Below, in pieces: positions 8,745 to 17,001 of a stretch of 64,000 nt of DNA (its first letter is position 1; each line of letters begins with the position of its first letter). Both the position numbers and the translations under genes were made by a program. This DNA is from an uncultured Eubacteriales bacterium. GTDB lineage: Bacteria > Bacillota > Clostridia > Oscillospirales > Acutalibacteraceae. The notes under the pieces are model-generated. The model did no database searches. It was not told the origin of the DNA and saw only the letters and a program-made list of their open reading frames with translations. The stretch is from the NCBI GenBank assembly GCA_934436505.1, contig CAKSAP010000004.1, forward strand, positions 119,287-183,286. Direction: 5' to 3'.

Positions 8745-9101
8745 TTATTCCTCTATATGCTCTTGGCCTTTTGCGATTATCGTGCGAACATGGTCGTCCG
8801 CAAGAGAGTAGAATACCGATTTGCCCTCTCTGCGAGCCTTAACCAGCTTGTTTTGCTTTAATATTTTCAGCTGATGCGAAATCGCCGACTGATTCATATT
8901 GAGCGCCGAAGCCAAATCGCACACGCAAACCTCAGCCTCAAACAAAACATAGAGTATGCGTATTCTCGTTGAGTCGCCGAACACCTTGAACAGCTCGGCT
9001 AAATTGTAAAGCTCAATTTCGTCGGGCATTTCGGCGATTATCTTTTGAAGCACGGAGCTGTGAACCTCGTTTACCTCACAGCAGTCTAATTCTTTTTCCA
9101 T
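8745..9101 (-). CDS. ArsR/SmtB-family metal-sensing repressor, CadC-like
   Basis: The protein (118 residues) has a winged helix centred on DLASALNMNQSAISHQLKILKQNKLV (about residues 62-87). Candidate metal ligands are visible at all three known family sites. They are Cys pairs in the N-terminal arm (ELDCCEVNEVH), the Cys-x-Cys of the alpha-3 helix (EVCVCDLA), and Asp-x-His plus His/Glu in the last helix (DDHVRTIIAKGQEHIEE). This suggests a Zn/Cd/Pb-responsive CadC/SmtB type. It is the last gene of the HMA-ATPase-ArsR operon, 23 bp after the ATPase, and probably represses the operon at the dyad at 11330-11351. Confidence 0.92.
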   Translation of the reverse strand: MEKELDCCEVNEVHSSVLQKIIAEMPDEIELYNLAELFKVFGDSTRIRILYVLFEAEVCVCDLASALNMNQSAISHQLKILKQNKLVKARREGKSVFYSLADDHVRTIIAKGQEHIEE

Positions 9102-9124
9102 TGTTTACACCCTTTCAATATAAA

Positions 9125-11002
9125 TCAAAGCTTTTTAACCATAAGCGCACGAATTGCGTTCAATACGGCGATAACCATTACTCCGACATCTGCGAAGATT
9201 GCCACCCACATATTTGCGATACCCAATGCGCCGAGTACAAGACAAACAAGCTTAACGCCGAGTGCGAAGATTATATTTTCATATACAATTCCGAGACATT
9301 TTTTTGAAATCTTGATTGCCTTTGCGATTTTAAGCGGATCGTCGTCCATAAGCACAATATCCGCCGCCTCGATAGCCGCATCCGAGCCCATAGCACCCAT
9401 TGCGATACCTATATCGGCTCTTGAAAGCACGGGAGCATCGTTTATGCCGTCGCCGACAAACGCAAGCTTTTCCTTTTCGCCCTTTTTCGACAAATACTCT
9501 TCGACCTTTGAAACCTTGTCATCGGGTAAAAGTTCGCTGTAAACCTCGTCAATTCCAAGCTCATCTGCAACCTGCTTCGCAACGTCCGAAGCGTCGCCCG
9601 TGAGCATAACCGTCTTTTTAACGCCTGCGCTTTTAAGCTCTGCAATCGCCTGCTTTGAGGTGGGCTTTATAACGTCTGAAATAAGGATATGACCTGCGTA
9701 TTTTCCGTCAAGTGCAATATGAACCTTTGTGCCGACCTGCTCGCACTCCGTATATTTAATGCCGAGCATATCCATCAGCTTGCCGTTGCCTGCCGCAACC
9801 TCTTTGCCGTCAACCTTAGCAATAACGCCGTGTCCCGATATTTCCTTTACGTCTGAAATTCTGCTTTTATCAATTTCCTTGCCGTAGGCTGCCTGCAAGC
9901 TCTTGCTTATCGGATGCGTTGAATAGCTCTCGGCATATGCCGCAAGCTCAATTAGATGATTTTTATCTATTGTGTTATCATGAACTCCGACAACCTCAAA
10001 AACGCCCTTCGTCATTGTTCCCGTCTTGTCGAAAAGAACATATTTTGTCTTTGAAAGCGTTTCAAGGTAGTTTGAGCCTTTGACCAAAACGCCTGCCTTG
10101 CTCGCTCCGCCTATTCCTGCGAAGAAGCTAAGCGGTACGCTGATTACCACCGCACACGGACAGCTGATTACAAGGAACGTAAGCGCCCTGTAAATCCAAG
10201 TGCCGAAGCCTGCCGGATTACCGATTATAAGGTTGATTATCGGCGGTATAATCGCAAGCGCCAACGCACTGTAACAAACCGCAGGCGTATAATAATGTGC
10301 AAATTTGCTTATGAAATTTTCGGAATGTGATTTTTTCGAGGTTGCGTTTTCAACAAGGTCAAGAATTTTTGAAACCGTTGACTCGCCGAACTCTTTTGTC
10401 GTTTTAATCCTGATAACGCCCGAAAGATTTATGCAGCCGCTGATAATCTCGTCGCCTGCCTTGACCTCTCTCGGCACACTCTCGCCCGTGAGCGCACTCG
10501 TGTTAAGTGAGGACTCGCCCTCTGTTACAACGCCGTCAATCGGCACCTTTTCGCCCGGTGCGACCACAATTACCGTGCCTATCTCAACCTCGTCGGGGTC
10601 AACCTGCCGAAGCTCTCCGTCAACCTCAATATTTGCATAATCAGGTCTTATATCCATAAGCTCGGAGATATTTCTGCGGCTCTTTCCGACAGCATAGCTC
10701 TGAAAAAGCTCGCCTATCTGATAGAAAAGCATAACCGCCACGCCCTCGGTATAATCGCCCAACGCTATTGCACCGACGGTTGCGACTGCCATAAGGAAAT
10801 TTTCGTCGAAAACCTGCTTATTTTTAATTCCCAAAAAGGCTTTTCTGAGAATATCATATCCGATTACAAAATACGGTATCATATATAACGCAAATTCAAG
10901 ATAGCGATTTATTTCAACAAAGTTTCCAACAACCTTGAGTGCGACAATAAGCACCGCCGAAACGATAATTCTTATAAGCACTTTCTTCTGCTTTTTCGTC
11001 AT
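9125..11002 (-). CDS. P1B-type heavy-metal-translocating ATPase (Zn2+/Cd2+/Pb2+ type)
   Basis: The 625-residue enzyme has the actuator TGES loop, the transport SCPCAVVISVP motif in TM6, the phosphorylation site DKTGTMT, the SYSTHPI HP-locus and GDGINDAPVL. The CPC motif combined with an Asp in the last helix pair (FADVGVMVIAVLNAIRAL) is typical of the ZntA/CadA zinc and cadmium group. It expels the metal from the cytoplasm using ATP. Unlike most CadA proteins it has no N-terminal metal-binding domain. That domain is encoded separately just upstream, 45 bp away. The start ATG follows CGGAGGGAATTTT. Confidence 0.95.
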   Translation of the reverse strand: MTKKQKKVLIRIIVSAVLIVALKVVGNFVEINRYLEFALYMIPYFVIGYDILRKAFLGIKNKQVFDENFLMAVATVGAIALGDYTEGVAVMLFYQIGELFQSYAVGKSRRNISELMDIRPDYANIEVDGELRQVDPDEVEIGTVIVVAPGEKVPIDGVVTEGESSLNTSALTGESVPREVKAGDEIISGCINLSGVIRIKTTKEFGESTVSKILDLVENATSKKSHSENFISKFAHYYTPAVCYSALALAIIPPIINLIIGNPAGFGTWIYRALTFLVISCPCAVVISVPLSFFAGIGGASKAGVLVKGSNYLETLSKTKYVLFDKTGTMTKGVFEVVGVHDNTIDKNHLIELAAYAESYSTHPISKSLQAAYGKEIDKSRISDVKEISGHGVIAKVDGKEVAAGNGKLMDMLGIKYTECEQVGTKVHIALDGKYAGHILISDVIKPTSKQAIAELKSAGVKKTVMLTGDASDVAKQVADELGIDEVYSELLPDDKVSKVEEYLSKKGEKEKLAFVGDGINDAPVLSRADIGIAMGAMGSDAAIEAADIVLMDDDPLKIAKAIKISKKCLGIVYENIIFALGVKLVCLVLGALGIANMWVAIFADVGVMVIAVLNAIRALMVKKL

Positions 11003-11047
11003 AAAATTCCCTCCGTTTTCAATATTTCAAGCTATGCTCAATTGACG

Positions 11048-11266
11048 TTAAATGTATATTTCGCAGTCGTCCTCAACTCTTTTGCAATTTTTAAGGACAT
11101 CCTTCATAACTGATTTTATATCGGCATTTTCGTCAAACTCGACATTCATTTTAAGCATCATAAAATTAACCGTTGCATCCTTTACGCCCTCGGTCTTTTT
11201 TGCTGCCTCTTCCATTTTATTGGCACAGTTTGCACAATCGACATCGATTTTATATGACTTTTTCAT
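11048..11266 (-). CDS. Stand-alone heavy-metal-associated (HMA) domain protein
   Basis: The 72-residue ferredoxin-like HMA domain carries the metal site DCANC at residues 10-14. It has the betaalphabeta pattern of CopZ and of ZntA N-terminal domains. The DC-x-x-C form is characteristic of Zn/Cd rather than copper domains. A second Cys/Asp cluster ends the chain (KNCKRVEDDCEIYI). It is the first gene of the efflux operon and probably delivers metal to the ATPase, which lacks this domain. The split arrangement is seen directly. The delivery role is inferred. Confidence 0.92.
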   Translation of the reverse strand: MKKSYKIDVDCANCANKMEEAAKKTEGVKDATVNFMMLKMNVEFDENADIKSVMKDVLKNCKRVEDDCEIYI

Positions 11267-11329
11267 AATTTGTCTCCGTTCCGACGCTCTGCGTCATTTA
11301 TTTCAAGCACATTCGCTTTTTCAATTTAT

Positions 11330-11387
11330 CATATGAACAACTGTTCATATGTTGATTTGATTATAGCATTTCTATATTATATGTCAA
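11330..11387 (-). promoter_or_regulatory. Promoter and ArsR/SmtB-type operator of the metal-efflux operon
   Basis: Minus-strand TTGACA (11387-11382), a 16-bp spacer and TATAAT (11365-11360) form a strong promoter. Just downstream, 11330-11351 is a dyad with perfect 10-bp arms CATATGAACA and TGTTCATATG around a 2-bp centre. This closely follows the ATATGAACA-type operators known for the SmtB/CzrA family and would overlap the transcription start. Confidence 0.85.
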
Positions 11388-11416
11388 TAGCTTTTGAAAA
11401 ATTTTTTAGGATTTTT

Positions 11417-11445
11417 TTGTAAATCGGTCAATCTTATGTTACAAT
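11417..11445 (+). promoter_or_regulatory. Promoter of ung
   Basis: TTGTAA (11417-11422), a 17-bp spacer and TACAAT (11440-11445) lie 20 bp upstream of the ung start codon. The promoter is divergent from that of the metal-efflux operon. Confidence 0.65.
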
Positions 11446-11465
11446 ATCCGAGAGGTGATAGCTCA

Positions 11466-12137
11466 ATGGTAAATTTAGGAAATGATTGGGACGAAATATT
11501 AAAGGATGAATTTCAGAAGCCTTATTATAAGGAGCTTCGGAAATTTCTCAAAGCGGAATATCAAAATCATACGATTTATCCGCCTATGAACGACATATTC
11601 AACGCACTTCGTTGCACCTCGTTTGCCGATACAAAGGTCGTTATTATCGGACAAGACCCCTATCACGGTGCAGGACAGGCGCACGGTATGTGCTTTTCGG
11701 TAAAAAAAGGCACTCCTCCCCCTCCGTCGCTTCAAAATATATTCAAGGAAATCCATTCGGATCTCGGTATAGATATGAACGCAGGTCACGGCGAGCTTAC
11801 CGCTTGGGCGAAGCAGGGAGTTTTGCTTTTGAACACGGTGCTGACCGTTCGTGAGGGCGAGGCTAACAGCCATAAAAATATGGGTTGGGAAGTCTTTACC
11901 GACAGGGTAATTTCCGAACTCAACAACAAGCAAACGCCCGTTGTGTTTTTGCTTTGGGGTGCTCACGCAAGAAAAAAAGCGTCGGTCATCACAAATCCCA
12001 TTCATTACAAGCTCACCGCACCGCATCCGAGTCCGCTTTCGGCTTATAACGGATTTTTCGGCTGCAAGCATTTTTCAAAGACCAATGAGCTTTTGACAGC
12101 TTCGGGACAGACGCCTATTGATTGGCATCTCGACTAA
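11466..12137 (+). CDS. ung: Uracil-DNA glycosylase, family 1
   Basis: From ATG at 11466 (after GAGAGGTGATAGCTCA) the enzyme has 223 residues, the usual bacterial length. It carries the water-activating loop GQDPYHGAGQAHGMCFSV near residue 60 and the minor-groove loop HPSPLSAYNGFFGCKHFS near 180. It removes uracil from DNA by cleaving the N-glycosidic bond, which starts base-excision repair. The in-frame upstream ATG at 11394 would place the promoter inside the gene and add 24 non-conserved residues, so I rejected it. Confidence 0.96.
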   Translation: MVNLGNDWDEILKDEFQKPYYKELRKFLKAEYQNHTIYPPMNDIFNALRCTSFADTKVVIIGQDPYHGAGQAHGMCFSVKKGTPPPPSLQNIFKEIHSDLGIDMNAGHGELTAWAKQGVLLLNTVLTVREGEANSHKNMGWEVFTDRVISELNNKQTPVVFLLWGAHARKKASVITNPIHYKLTAPHPSPLSAYNGFFGCKHFSKTNELLTASGQTPIDWHLD

Positions 12138-12162
12138 ATTTCGACAAAGTTTTATATTACTA

Positions 12163-12241
12163 TTGATTTTTAGACTTTGTTATTCTATAATATCAAGTGT
12201 CGCACTTCGGGTCGGTCGTGTAACCGCTTCGAAGTGTTTTT
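12163..12241 (+). promoter_or_regulatory. Promoter and leader hairpin ahead of the DUF1846 gene
   Basis: TTGATT (12163-12168), a 17-bp spacer and TATAAT (12186-12191) form a promoter. It is followed at once by a terminator-like hairpin: CACTTCG (12203-12209) pairs with CGAAGTG (12230-12236), with an inner CGGT/ACCG stem, then TTTTT. The hairpin lies before the ribosome site of the next gene. It is either the ung terminator or a transcription attenuator in the DUF1846 leader. Confidence 0.55.
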
Positions 12242-12277
12242 ATGTGATATTTTCATCCTAATCGGGAGGCAATAACA

Positions 12278-13759
12278 GTGAAAATAGGATTTGATAACGA
12301 CAAATATCTTAAAACTCAATCCGAGCATATAAGGCAGAGGATAAATGAATTCGGCGGAAAGCTTTATCTTGAATTCGGCGGAAAAATCTTTGACGATTTT
12401 CACGCTTCGAGGGTGCTCCCGGGATTTTTGCCCGACAGTAAGATGAAAATGCTGCTTGAACTTAAAGATGAAGCTGAAATGCTCATTGCCATAAACGCAA
12501 ATGACATTGAAAAGAACAAGGTCAGAGGCGATATCGGCATAACCTACGACCTTGATGTTTTAAGGCTTATCGACATATACAGGGACTTCGGTCTTATGGT
12601 AAGCGGTGTTGTTATGACGCAGTTTAACAATCAGCCGTCGGCAGAGGTTTTCAGACAGAAGCTTACGGGGCTCGGCATTAAGGTTTACCGTCATTACAGC
12701 ATTGAAAACTATCCGCAGGACGTTCAGCTTATCGTAAGCGACGACGGATACGGCAAAAATGAATATGTTGAAACCACCCGTTCGCTTATCGTTGTTACAG
12801 CACCCGGCCCGGGAAGCGGAAAAATGGCGGTTTGTCTTTCACAGCTTTATCACGAGCACAAAAGAGGCGTTCAGGCAGGATATGCGAAGTTTGAAACCTT
12901 CCCGATTTGGAATTTGCCGTTAAAGCACCCTGTAAACCTTGCTTATGAGGCTGCGACAACAGATTTGAACGATGTTAATATGATTGACCCGTTCCACCTT
13001 GAAGCATATGGCGTTACAACCGTTAACTATAACAGAGATATTGAAATCTTCCCCGTGCTCAACGCTATTTTCGAGCGTATTTACGGCACTTCTCCGTATA
13101 AATCGCCTACGGATATGGGCGTTAATATGGCAGGCAACTGCATAATCGACGACGAGGTTGTAAGGGAAGCGTCAAAGCAAGAGGTTATCAGAAGATACTA
13201 TAAGGCTCTTGTCGATAAGAAAAACGGCTCAAATGTTACCAATGAAATCCGCAACCTTGAGCTTATAATGAAACAGCTTAATATCGTTCCCGAATACAGA
13301 AAATGCGTTTTGCCCGCAGTTGAGCTTTGCGACAGAACGGGAGAACCTGCGGCGGCAATCGAGCTTGACAACGGCAAAATCATAACGGGAAAGACCTCAG
13401 ACCTTTTGGGTGCTTCTTCGGCTATGCTTTTGAACGCACTCAAAGAAATCGCCAATATCAACGACGACATTGACTTGATTTCCCCGAAGATTATCGAGCC
13501 TATTCAGGACTTAAAGGTTAATCATCTCGGCAACAAAAACCCGAGACTTCATACGGACGAGGTTTTGCTTGCACTTTCAATTTCAGCGGCGACAAATCCC
13601 ACCTCCGAAATGGCAATGAAAGCACTTGAAAAGCTTGACGGCTGTCAGATGCATTCGACGGTCATACTCTCCGAGGTTGACCTGCACACGCTCAAAAAGC
13701 TCGGTGTAAATGTAACCTGCGAGCCTTACAGACAGTCAAAAACCCTTTATCACAAATAA
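12278..13759 (+). CDS. DUF1846 (UPF0371) family protein
   Basis: The protein has 493 residues, full length for this Firmicutes/Actinobacteria family. It starts with GTG behind GGGAGGCAATAACA. Typical features are the N-terminal IGFDNDKYLKTQSEHIRQRI and a glycine-rich APGPGSGKMAVCLSQLYHE segment near residue 177 that resembles a nucleotide-binding loop, followed by GVQAGYAKFETFPIWNLP. It has no signal peptide or membrane helix and is probably cytoplasmic. The biochemical function of the family was not settled as far as I know, so I assign none. A strong terminator follows, and the gene is monocistronic. Confidence 0.93.
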   Translation: MKIGFDNDKYLKTQSEHIRQRINEFGGKLYLEFGGKIFDDFHASRVLPGFLPDSKMKMLLELKDEAEMLIAINANDIEKNKVRGDIGITYDLDVLRLIDIYRDFGLMVSGVVMTQFNNQPSAEVFRQKLTGLGIKVYRHYSIENYPQDVQLIVSDDGYGKNEYVETTRSLIVVTAPGPGSGKMAVCLSQLYHEHKRGVQAGYAKFETFPIWNLPLKHPVNLAYEAATTDLNDVNMIDPFHLEAYGVTTVNYNRDIEIFPVLNAIFERIYGTSPYKSPTDMGVNMAGNCIIDDEVVREASKQEVIRRYYKALVDKKNGSNVTNEIRNLELIMKQLNIVPEYRKCVLPAVELCDRTGEPAAAIELDNGKIITGKTSDLLGASSAMLLNALKEIANINDDIDLISPKIIEPIQDLKVNHLGNKNPRLHTDEVLLALSISAATNPTSEMAMKALEKLDGCQMHSTVILSEVDLHTLKKLGVNVTCEPYRQSKTLYHK

Positions 13760-13765
13760 TACTAT

Positions 13766-13808
13766 ATGCCGAAGCTTGAATTTGGAATTAAGCTTCGGCA
13801 TTGTTTTT
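13766..13808 (+). terminator. Terminator of the DUF1846 gene
   Basis: A perfect 12-bp stem (13766-13777 with 13790-13801) has a 12-nt loop and is followed by TGTTTTTT. Confidence 0.92.
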
Positions 13809-13812
13809 TGTA

Positions 13813-13841
13813 TTGACAATTTTTTTGTTTATGGTTTAATA
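13813..13841 (+). promoter_or_regulatory. Promoter of the small membrane protein gene
   Basis: TTGACA (13813-13818), a 17-bp spacer and TTAATA (13836-13841) lie 38 bp before the start codon of the 70-residue protein. Confidence 0.65.
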
Positions 13842-13879
13842 TAAATATATAATAATTTGAGTTAAACGGAGGGTTATCT

Positions 13880-14092
13880 ATGACGAAAGCAAAATACAAA
13901 GCGATTCTTGCCGTATGCACAGCTGCGATTATTCTTATATTTGAAGCCGTAATTTATTTTTGCGGTACAGACGGCGGAAATTATATAAGCAAATCAATTT
14001 GGATTGCAAACATTGTCGGCATAGCCCTTATAATGACCGTATTAATCATTGTCGATTACGCTTTAGAAAAAAGACTTTTCGGCGACAAATAA
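13880..14092 (+). CDS. Small two-helix membrane protein of unknown function
   Basis: The 70-residue protein has hydrophobic helices at about residues 8-28 and 40-60. A short polar loop (CGTDGGNYISKS) joins them, and the tail is charged (ALEKRLFGDK). Start and expression are supported by AACGGAGGGTTATCT before ATG and a promoter upstream. I recognise no family. Both termini are predicted to face the cytoplasm by the positive-inside rule. It has its own promoter and lies just before a repeat-rich intergenic region. Confidence 0.75.
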   Translation: MTKAKYKAILAVCTAAIILIFEAVIYFCGTDGGNYISKSIWIANIVGIALIMTVLIIVDYALEKRLFGDK

Positions 14093-14123
14093 AACTAAAA
14101 ATTTAGCAATCGATACACTCGCA

Positions 14124-14460
14124 ACAATGGGATATGATTTATAATTCGCAAATTCCCTTTGACAGCGTTAGGCGGTGGCTTGCTGCCGCCGAGAAAACCA
14201 GCGTATTTATAATAGCTTTCGGTATATAACAAAATGAAAATTCATCACAACCACAGGCTCCCTCTGACGAGGGAGTTGTCGTTTTTCGAAGAAAAATGAC
14301 TGAGGGAGAGATAACGAAAATTCGCTGTTTATTGCTTTCTCTCCTTCCGTCACGCCTGCGGCGTGCCACCTTCCTCGTCAGAGGAAGGCTTTATTCTACG
14401 AGCATTTTTATTTGATGAAAGCCGTAGGGACAACCGCAAGGGTTGTCCCTACGGTCGCAT
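14124..14460. repeat. Mosaic of short intergenic repeat units
   Basis: This gene-free stretch holds several repeat units also found at 37206-37670. One is a GGCGGTGGCTTGCTGCCGCC unit preceded by an AATGGGATATGATTTATAA-like segment (14125-14190), which recurs in reverse orientation at 37616-37670. CTCCCTC-type units with GACGAGGGAG and CCTCGTCAGAGG hairpins lie at 14248-14395. At 14426-14455 is a near-perfect hairpin, CCGTAGGGACAACC-GCAA-GGGTTGTCCCTACGG. No open frame here looks coding. Confidence 0.75.
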
Positions 14461-14494
14461 AAATTTTCAAATTTGACATCGCCCACAGCGATAT

Positions 14495-14524
14495 ACAAAA
14501 AACGCTCAGCCTTAGCTGAGCGTT
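14495..14524 (-). terminator. Terminator at the end of the nifS-to-TPM gene run
   Basis: AACGCTCAGC (14501-14510) pairs with GCTGAGCGTT (14515-14524) over a 4-nt loop. The minus strand continues with TTTTTTG. It lies 19 bp past the stop of the TPM gene. Confidence 0.88.
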
Positions 14525-14543
14525 AATTTTATAATATATTCCG

Positions 14544-15347
14544 TTAAAAGCCTCGTGAGCTTCCGCCACCGCCGAAGGAGCCGCCTCCGCCGGAAAAGCC
14601 TCCGCTGCTTCCTCCCGAAAATCCACCGCCGGAGAAGCCTCCGCCCGAATGATGATTTCCGCCTCCGCCGAAGAAAATAAACGGTGTGCGACCTGTGATT
14701 TTACGAATTACAAGCAATATTATTATAAAGATTATAAAATCAATAATAACTGCCTTTGAGCTTTCGTATTCTTCATCCTTGTCCTCATCAGGCGCAAGGC
14801 TTGAGCCGTCAATCTCAACGCCGTACTCATTTGCCGTTTCGCCTATCAAAGCCGAAAAAGCTTCACGCAGTCCCGTCGAAAAATCGTCGCTCTTCAGATA
14901 CGGTATAGCGTAATTGTCAAGAATTCGTCCCGTCTTGCCGTCGGGCAATGCACCCTCAAGACCGTACCCCACCTCAATATCAATCTGCCGTTCTTCTACG
15001 GAGAGAAGCAAAAGCACGCCGTCGTTGTTTTTACTGCCTATTCCCCACTCTCTGCCCAAGCCGAGAGCATAATCTCTGACGTCCTTGCCGTCAAGGCTAT
15101 TGACCGTTACGCAAACGACCTGTGCGCCCGTCTTTTTGTACAATTCCTCTGCCATCGACTGCATTTTTTGTTCGTCAGACTCATTGATGCAATCGGCAAA
15201 ATCATTTACGAAAAAATTTTGCGTAGGCGGCGGATATGGAGTGTTTTTTGCCGCAAAAGCACTGACCGATAATGACAGTATCAGCAAAACAGCACTTAAC
15301 AGTATCGCCGAATATTTTTTCATACACTTACCCACTCGCCGAAGCAT
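14544..15347 (-). CDS. TPM-domain protein (YgcG family), secreted and membrane-anchored
   Basis: The 267-residue protein begins with a signal peptide (MKKYSAILLSAVLLILSLSVSAFA). A TPM domain spans about residues 40-180 (VNDFADCINESDEQKMQSMAEEL, then GVLLLLSVEERQIDIEVGYGLEGALPDG). A membrane helix lies near residues 206-225, and the cytoplasmic end is rich in Gly and Ser (GGSSGGFSGGGGSFGGG). TPM proteins are often paired with LemA. Some members are phosphatases or assist photosystem or envelope assembly, but the role here is unknown. ATG 15347 overlaps the lemA stop (TGATG). A second ATG at 15323, exactly before the signal peptide, is an equally plausible start. Confidence 0.9.
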   Translation of the reverse strand: MLRRVGKCMKKYSAILLSAVLLILSLSVSAFAAKNTPYPPPTQNFFVNDFADCINESDEQKMQSMAEELYKKTGAQVVCVTVNSLDGKDVRDYALGLGREWGIGSKNNDGVLLLLSVEERQIDIEVGYGLEGALPDGKTGRILDNYAIPYLKSDDFSTGLREAFSALIGETANEYGVEIDGSSLAPDEDKDEEYESSKAVIIDFIIFIIILLVIRKITGRTPFIFFGGGGNHHSGGGFSGGGFSGGSSGGFSGGGGSFGGGGSSRGF

Positions 15348-15919
15348 CAGTCAAAATTTACGCTCGGTGCTGTTTGAGCCTCACTTGAAGCCTCAAAGTA
15401 TTCAGCCTGCTCAAAATTGAACATAGACGCAATTATATTTGCAGGGAATTTCTTTATGTGCGTATTGTATGCCTTTGCAACATCATTGTAATCCTTGCGA
15501 GCAACCGAAATTCTGTTTTCACTGCCTGCAAGCTCATCCTGAAGATTGATAAACTGCGTATCGGCTTTAAGCTCGGGATAATTTTCCACAACAACAAGAA
15601 GTCTTGAAATTGCACTGTCAAGCTCCGAGTTCGCCTTTTCCATTTCATCAACGGTGGTAGCACCCGAGAGCTTTGAGCGAGCGTCTGCAATTGCCGTATA
15701 GACCTCTTCCTCATGAGCCGCATATCCCTTTACGGTGTTCACAAGATTTGGTATGAGGTCTGCTCTTCTCTGCAACATTGTCTGAATATTTGCCTGCGCA
15801 TTTGTAACGGTTTCCCTTTCGTCAACAAGGTTGTTGTACGAGGAAACAATGCTTCCTGCGAATATCACTATTACGGCGATAACCGCCAAAGCAATAATAA
15901 GACCTTTTTTGTTTTTCAT
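15347..15919 (-). CDS. lemA: LemA-family membrane protein
   Basis: From ATG at 15919 the protein has 190 residues. A single N-terminal membrane helix (GLIIALAVIAVIVIFAGSIVSSYNNLV) is followed by the long helical LemA domain with the conserved NIQTMLQRRADLIPNLVNTVKGYAAHE and SRLLVVVENYPELKAD. LemA proteins expose a helical bundle outside the membrane. Their molecular function is not settled. The TTG 18 bp upstream lies in the AGGAGG ribosome site and is not the start. The gene is the partner of the downstream TPM gene, with which it overlaps by 1 bp. Confidence 0.93.
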   Translation of the reverse strand: MKNKKGLIIALAVIAVIVIFAGSIVSSYNNLVDERETVTNAQANIQTMLQRRADLIPNLVNTVKGYAAHEEEVYTAIADARSKLSGATTVDEMEKANSELDSAISRLLVVVENYPELKADTQFINLQDELAGSENRISVARKDYNDVAKAYNTHIKKFPANIIASMFNFEQAEYFEASSEAQTAPSVNFD

Positions 15920-15948
15920 AGCAAATCCTCCTATCAATCAATTAAAAA

Positions 15949-16968
15949 TCAATCGTCATATCCGTTCGGATTCTTTGACTGCCAATTCCAAGAGTCACGG
16001 CACATATCGTCAATGCCTCTCTTAGCCTCCCAGCCGAGAACCTCTTTAGCTTTTGTCGGATCGGAATAGCAAACCGCAAGGTCGCCGGGACGTCTGGGTG
16101 CAATCTTGTAAGGTAATTCCTTACCGTAAGCCTTGCTGAACGCCTTAACTATGTCAAGAACGCTGTAACCCTTACCTGTTCCGAGGTTGAAAATCTGAAC
16201 GCCTTTATCTCCCTCAAGGATATTTTTAACAGCCTTAACGTGACCGTCTGCAAGGTCAACAACGTGGATATAATCTCTGATACCTGTTCCGTCGGGTGTG
16301 TCGTAATCGTTGCCGTAAACGCTGAGATAAGGACGCTTACCGATTGCAACCTGTGTGATATAAGGCATAAGGTTGTTCGGTATTCCGTTCGGATTTTCGC
16401 CTATTCTTCCGCTTTCGTGTGCGCCGATAGGATTGAAGTAACGGAGAAGTGTTACATTCCACTCATTGTCCGACTTATAAATATCCTCAAGGATAATTTC
16501 AATCATATACTTTGTTGTGCCGTAGGGGTTTGTTGTTCCGCCTGTTTTCATTGTCTCTTTAAGCGGAGATACGTTGTTCATACCGTAAACCGTTGCCGAG
16601 GAGCTGAAAACAATGTTCTTACAGCCGTTATTTCTCATAACGTCGCAAAGCTTTAATGTGCCGCCGATATTGTTATCATAATATTCAATCGGCTTCTGAC
16701 AGGACTCACCTACCGCTTTAAGTCCCGCAAAATGAATTACTGCGTCGATTTTATTCTCTTTGAAAATTTTATCCATACCCTCAGAGTCTCTGATGTCACA
16801 TTCATAGGACTTGAAATCCTTGCCTGTAAGCTCTTTAACTCTTTCAAGCGATTTCGGATTTGCGTTGTAGTAATTATCAACGACAACAATCTCATAGCCT
16901 GCGTTAAGAAGCTCAACGCAAGTGTGTGAGCCGATAAATCCGGCTCCGCCCGTAACAAGAATAGCCAT
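15949..16968 (-). CDS. galE: UDP-glucose 4-epimerase
   Basis: The 339-residue extended short-chain dehydrogenase begins with the NAD-binding TGGAGFIGSHTCVELL. It carries the catalytic Ser and YxxxK (SSSATVYG, then NPYGTTKYMIE) and the GTGKGYSVLDIVKAF segment. It interconverts UDP-glucose and UDP-galactose, feeding surface glycans or the Leloir pathway. ATG follows AACGGAGGAATAAATT. No other gal gene is adjacent. Its place between envelope genes (SpoIID-like upstream, lemA downstream, gaps of about 30 bp) suggests a role in cell-surface glycan supply. Confidence 0.95.
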   Translation of the reverse strand: MAILVTGGAGFIGSHTCVELLNAGYEIVVVDNYYNANPKSLERVKELTGKDFKSYECDIRDSEGMDKIFKENKIDAVIHFAGLKAVGESCQKPIEYYDNNIGGTLKLCDVMRNNGCKNIVFSSSATVYGMNNVSPLKETMKTGGTTNPYGTTKYMIEIILEDIYKSDNEWNVTLLRYFNPIGAHESGRIGENPNGIPNNLMPYITQVAIGKRPYLSVYGNDYDTPDGTGIRDYIHVVDLADGHVKAVKNILEGDKGVQIFNLGTGKGYSVLDIVKAFSKAYGKELPYKIAPRRPGDLAVCYSDPTKAKEVLGWEAKRGIDDMCRDSWNWQSKNPNGYDD

Positions 16969-17001
16969 AATTTATTCCTCCGTTTATATTAAAAATTTTT
17001 G

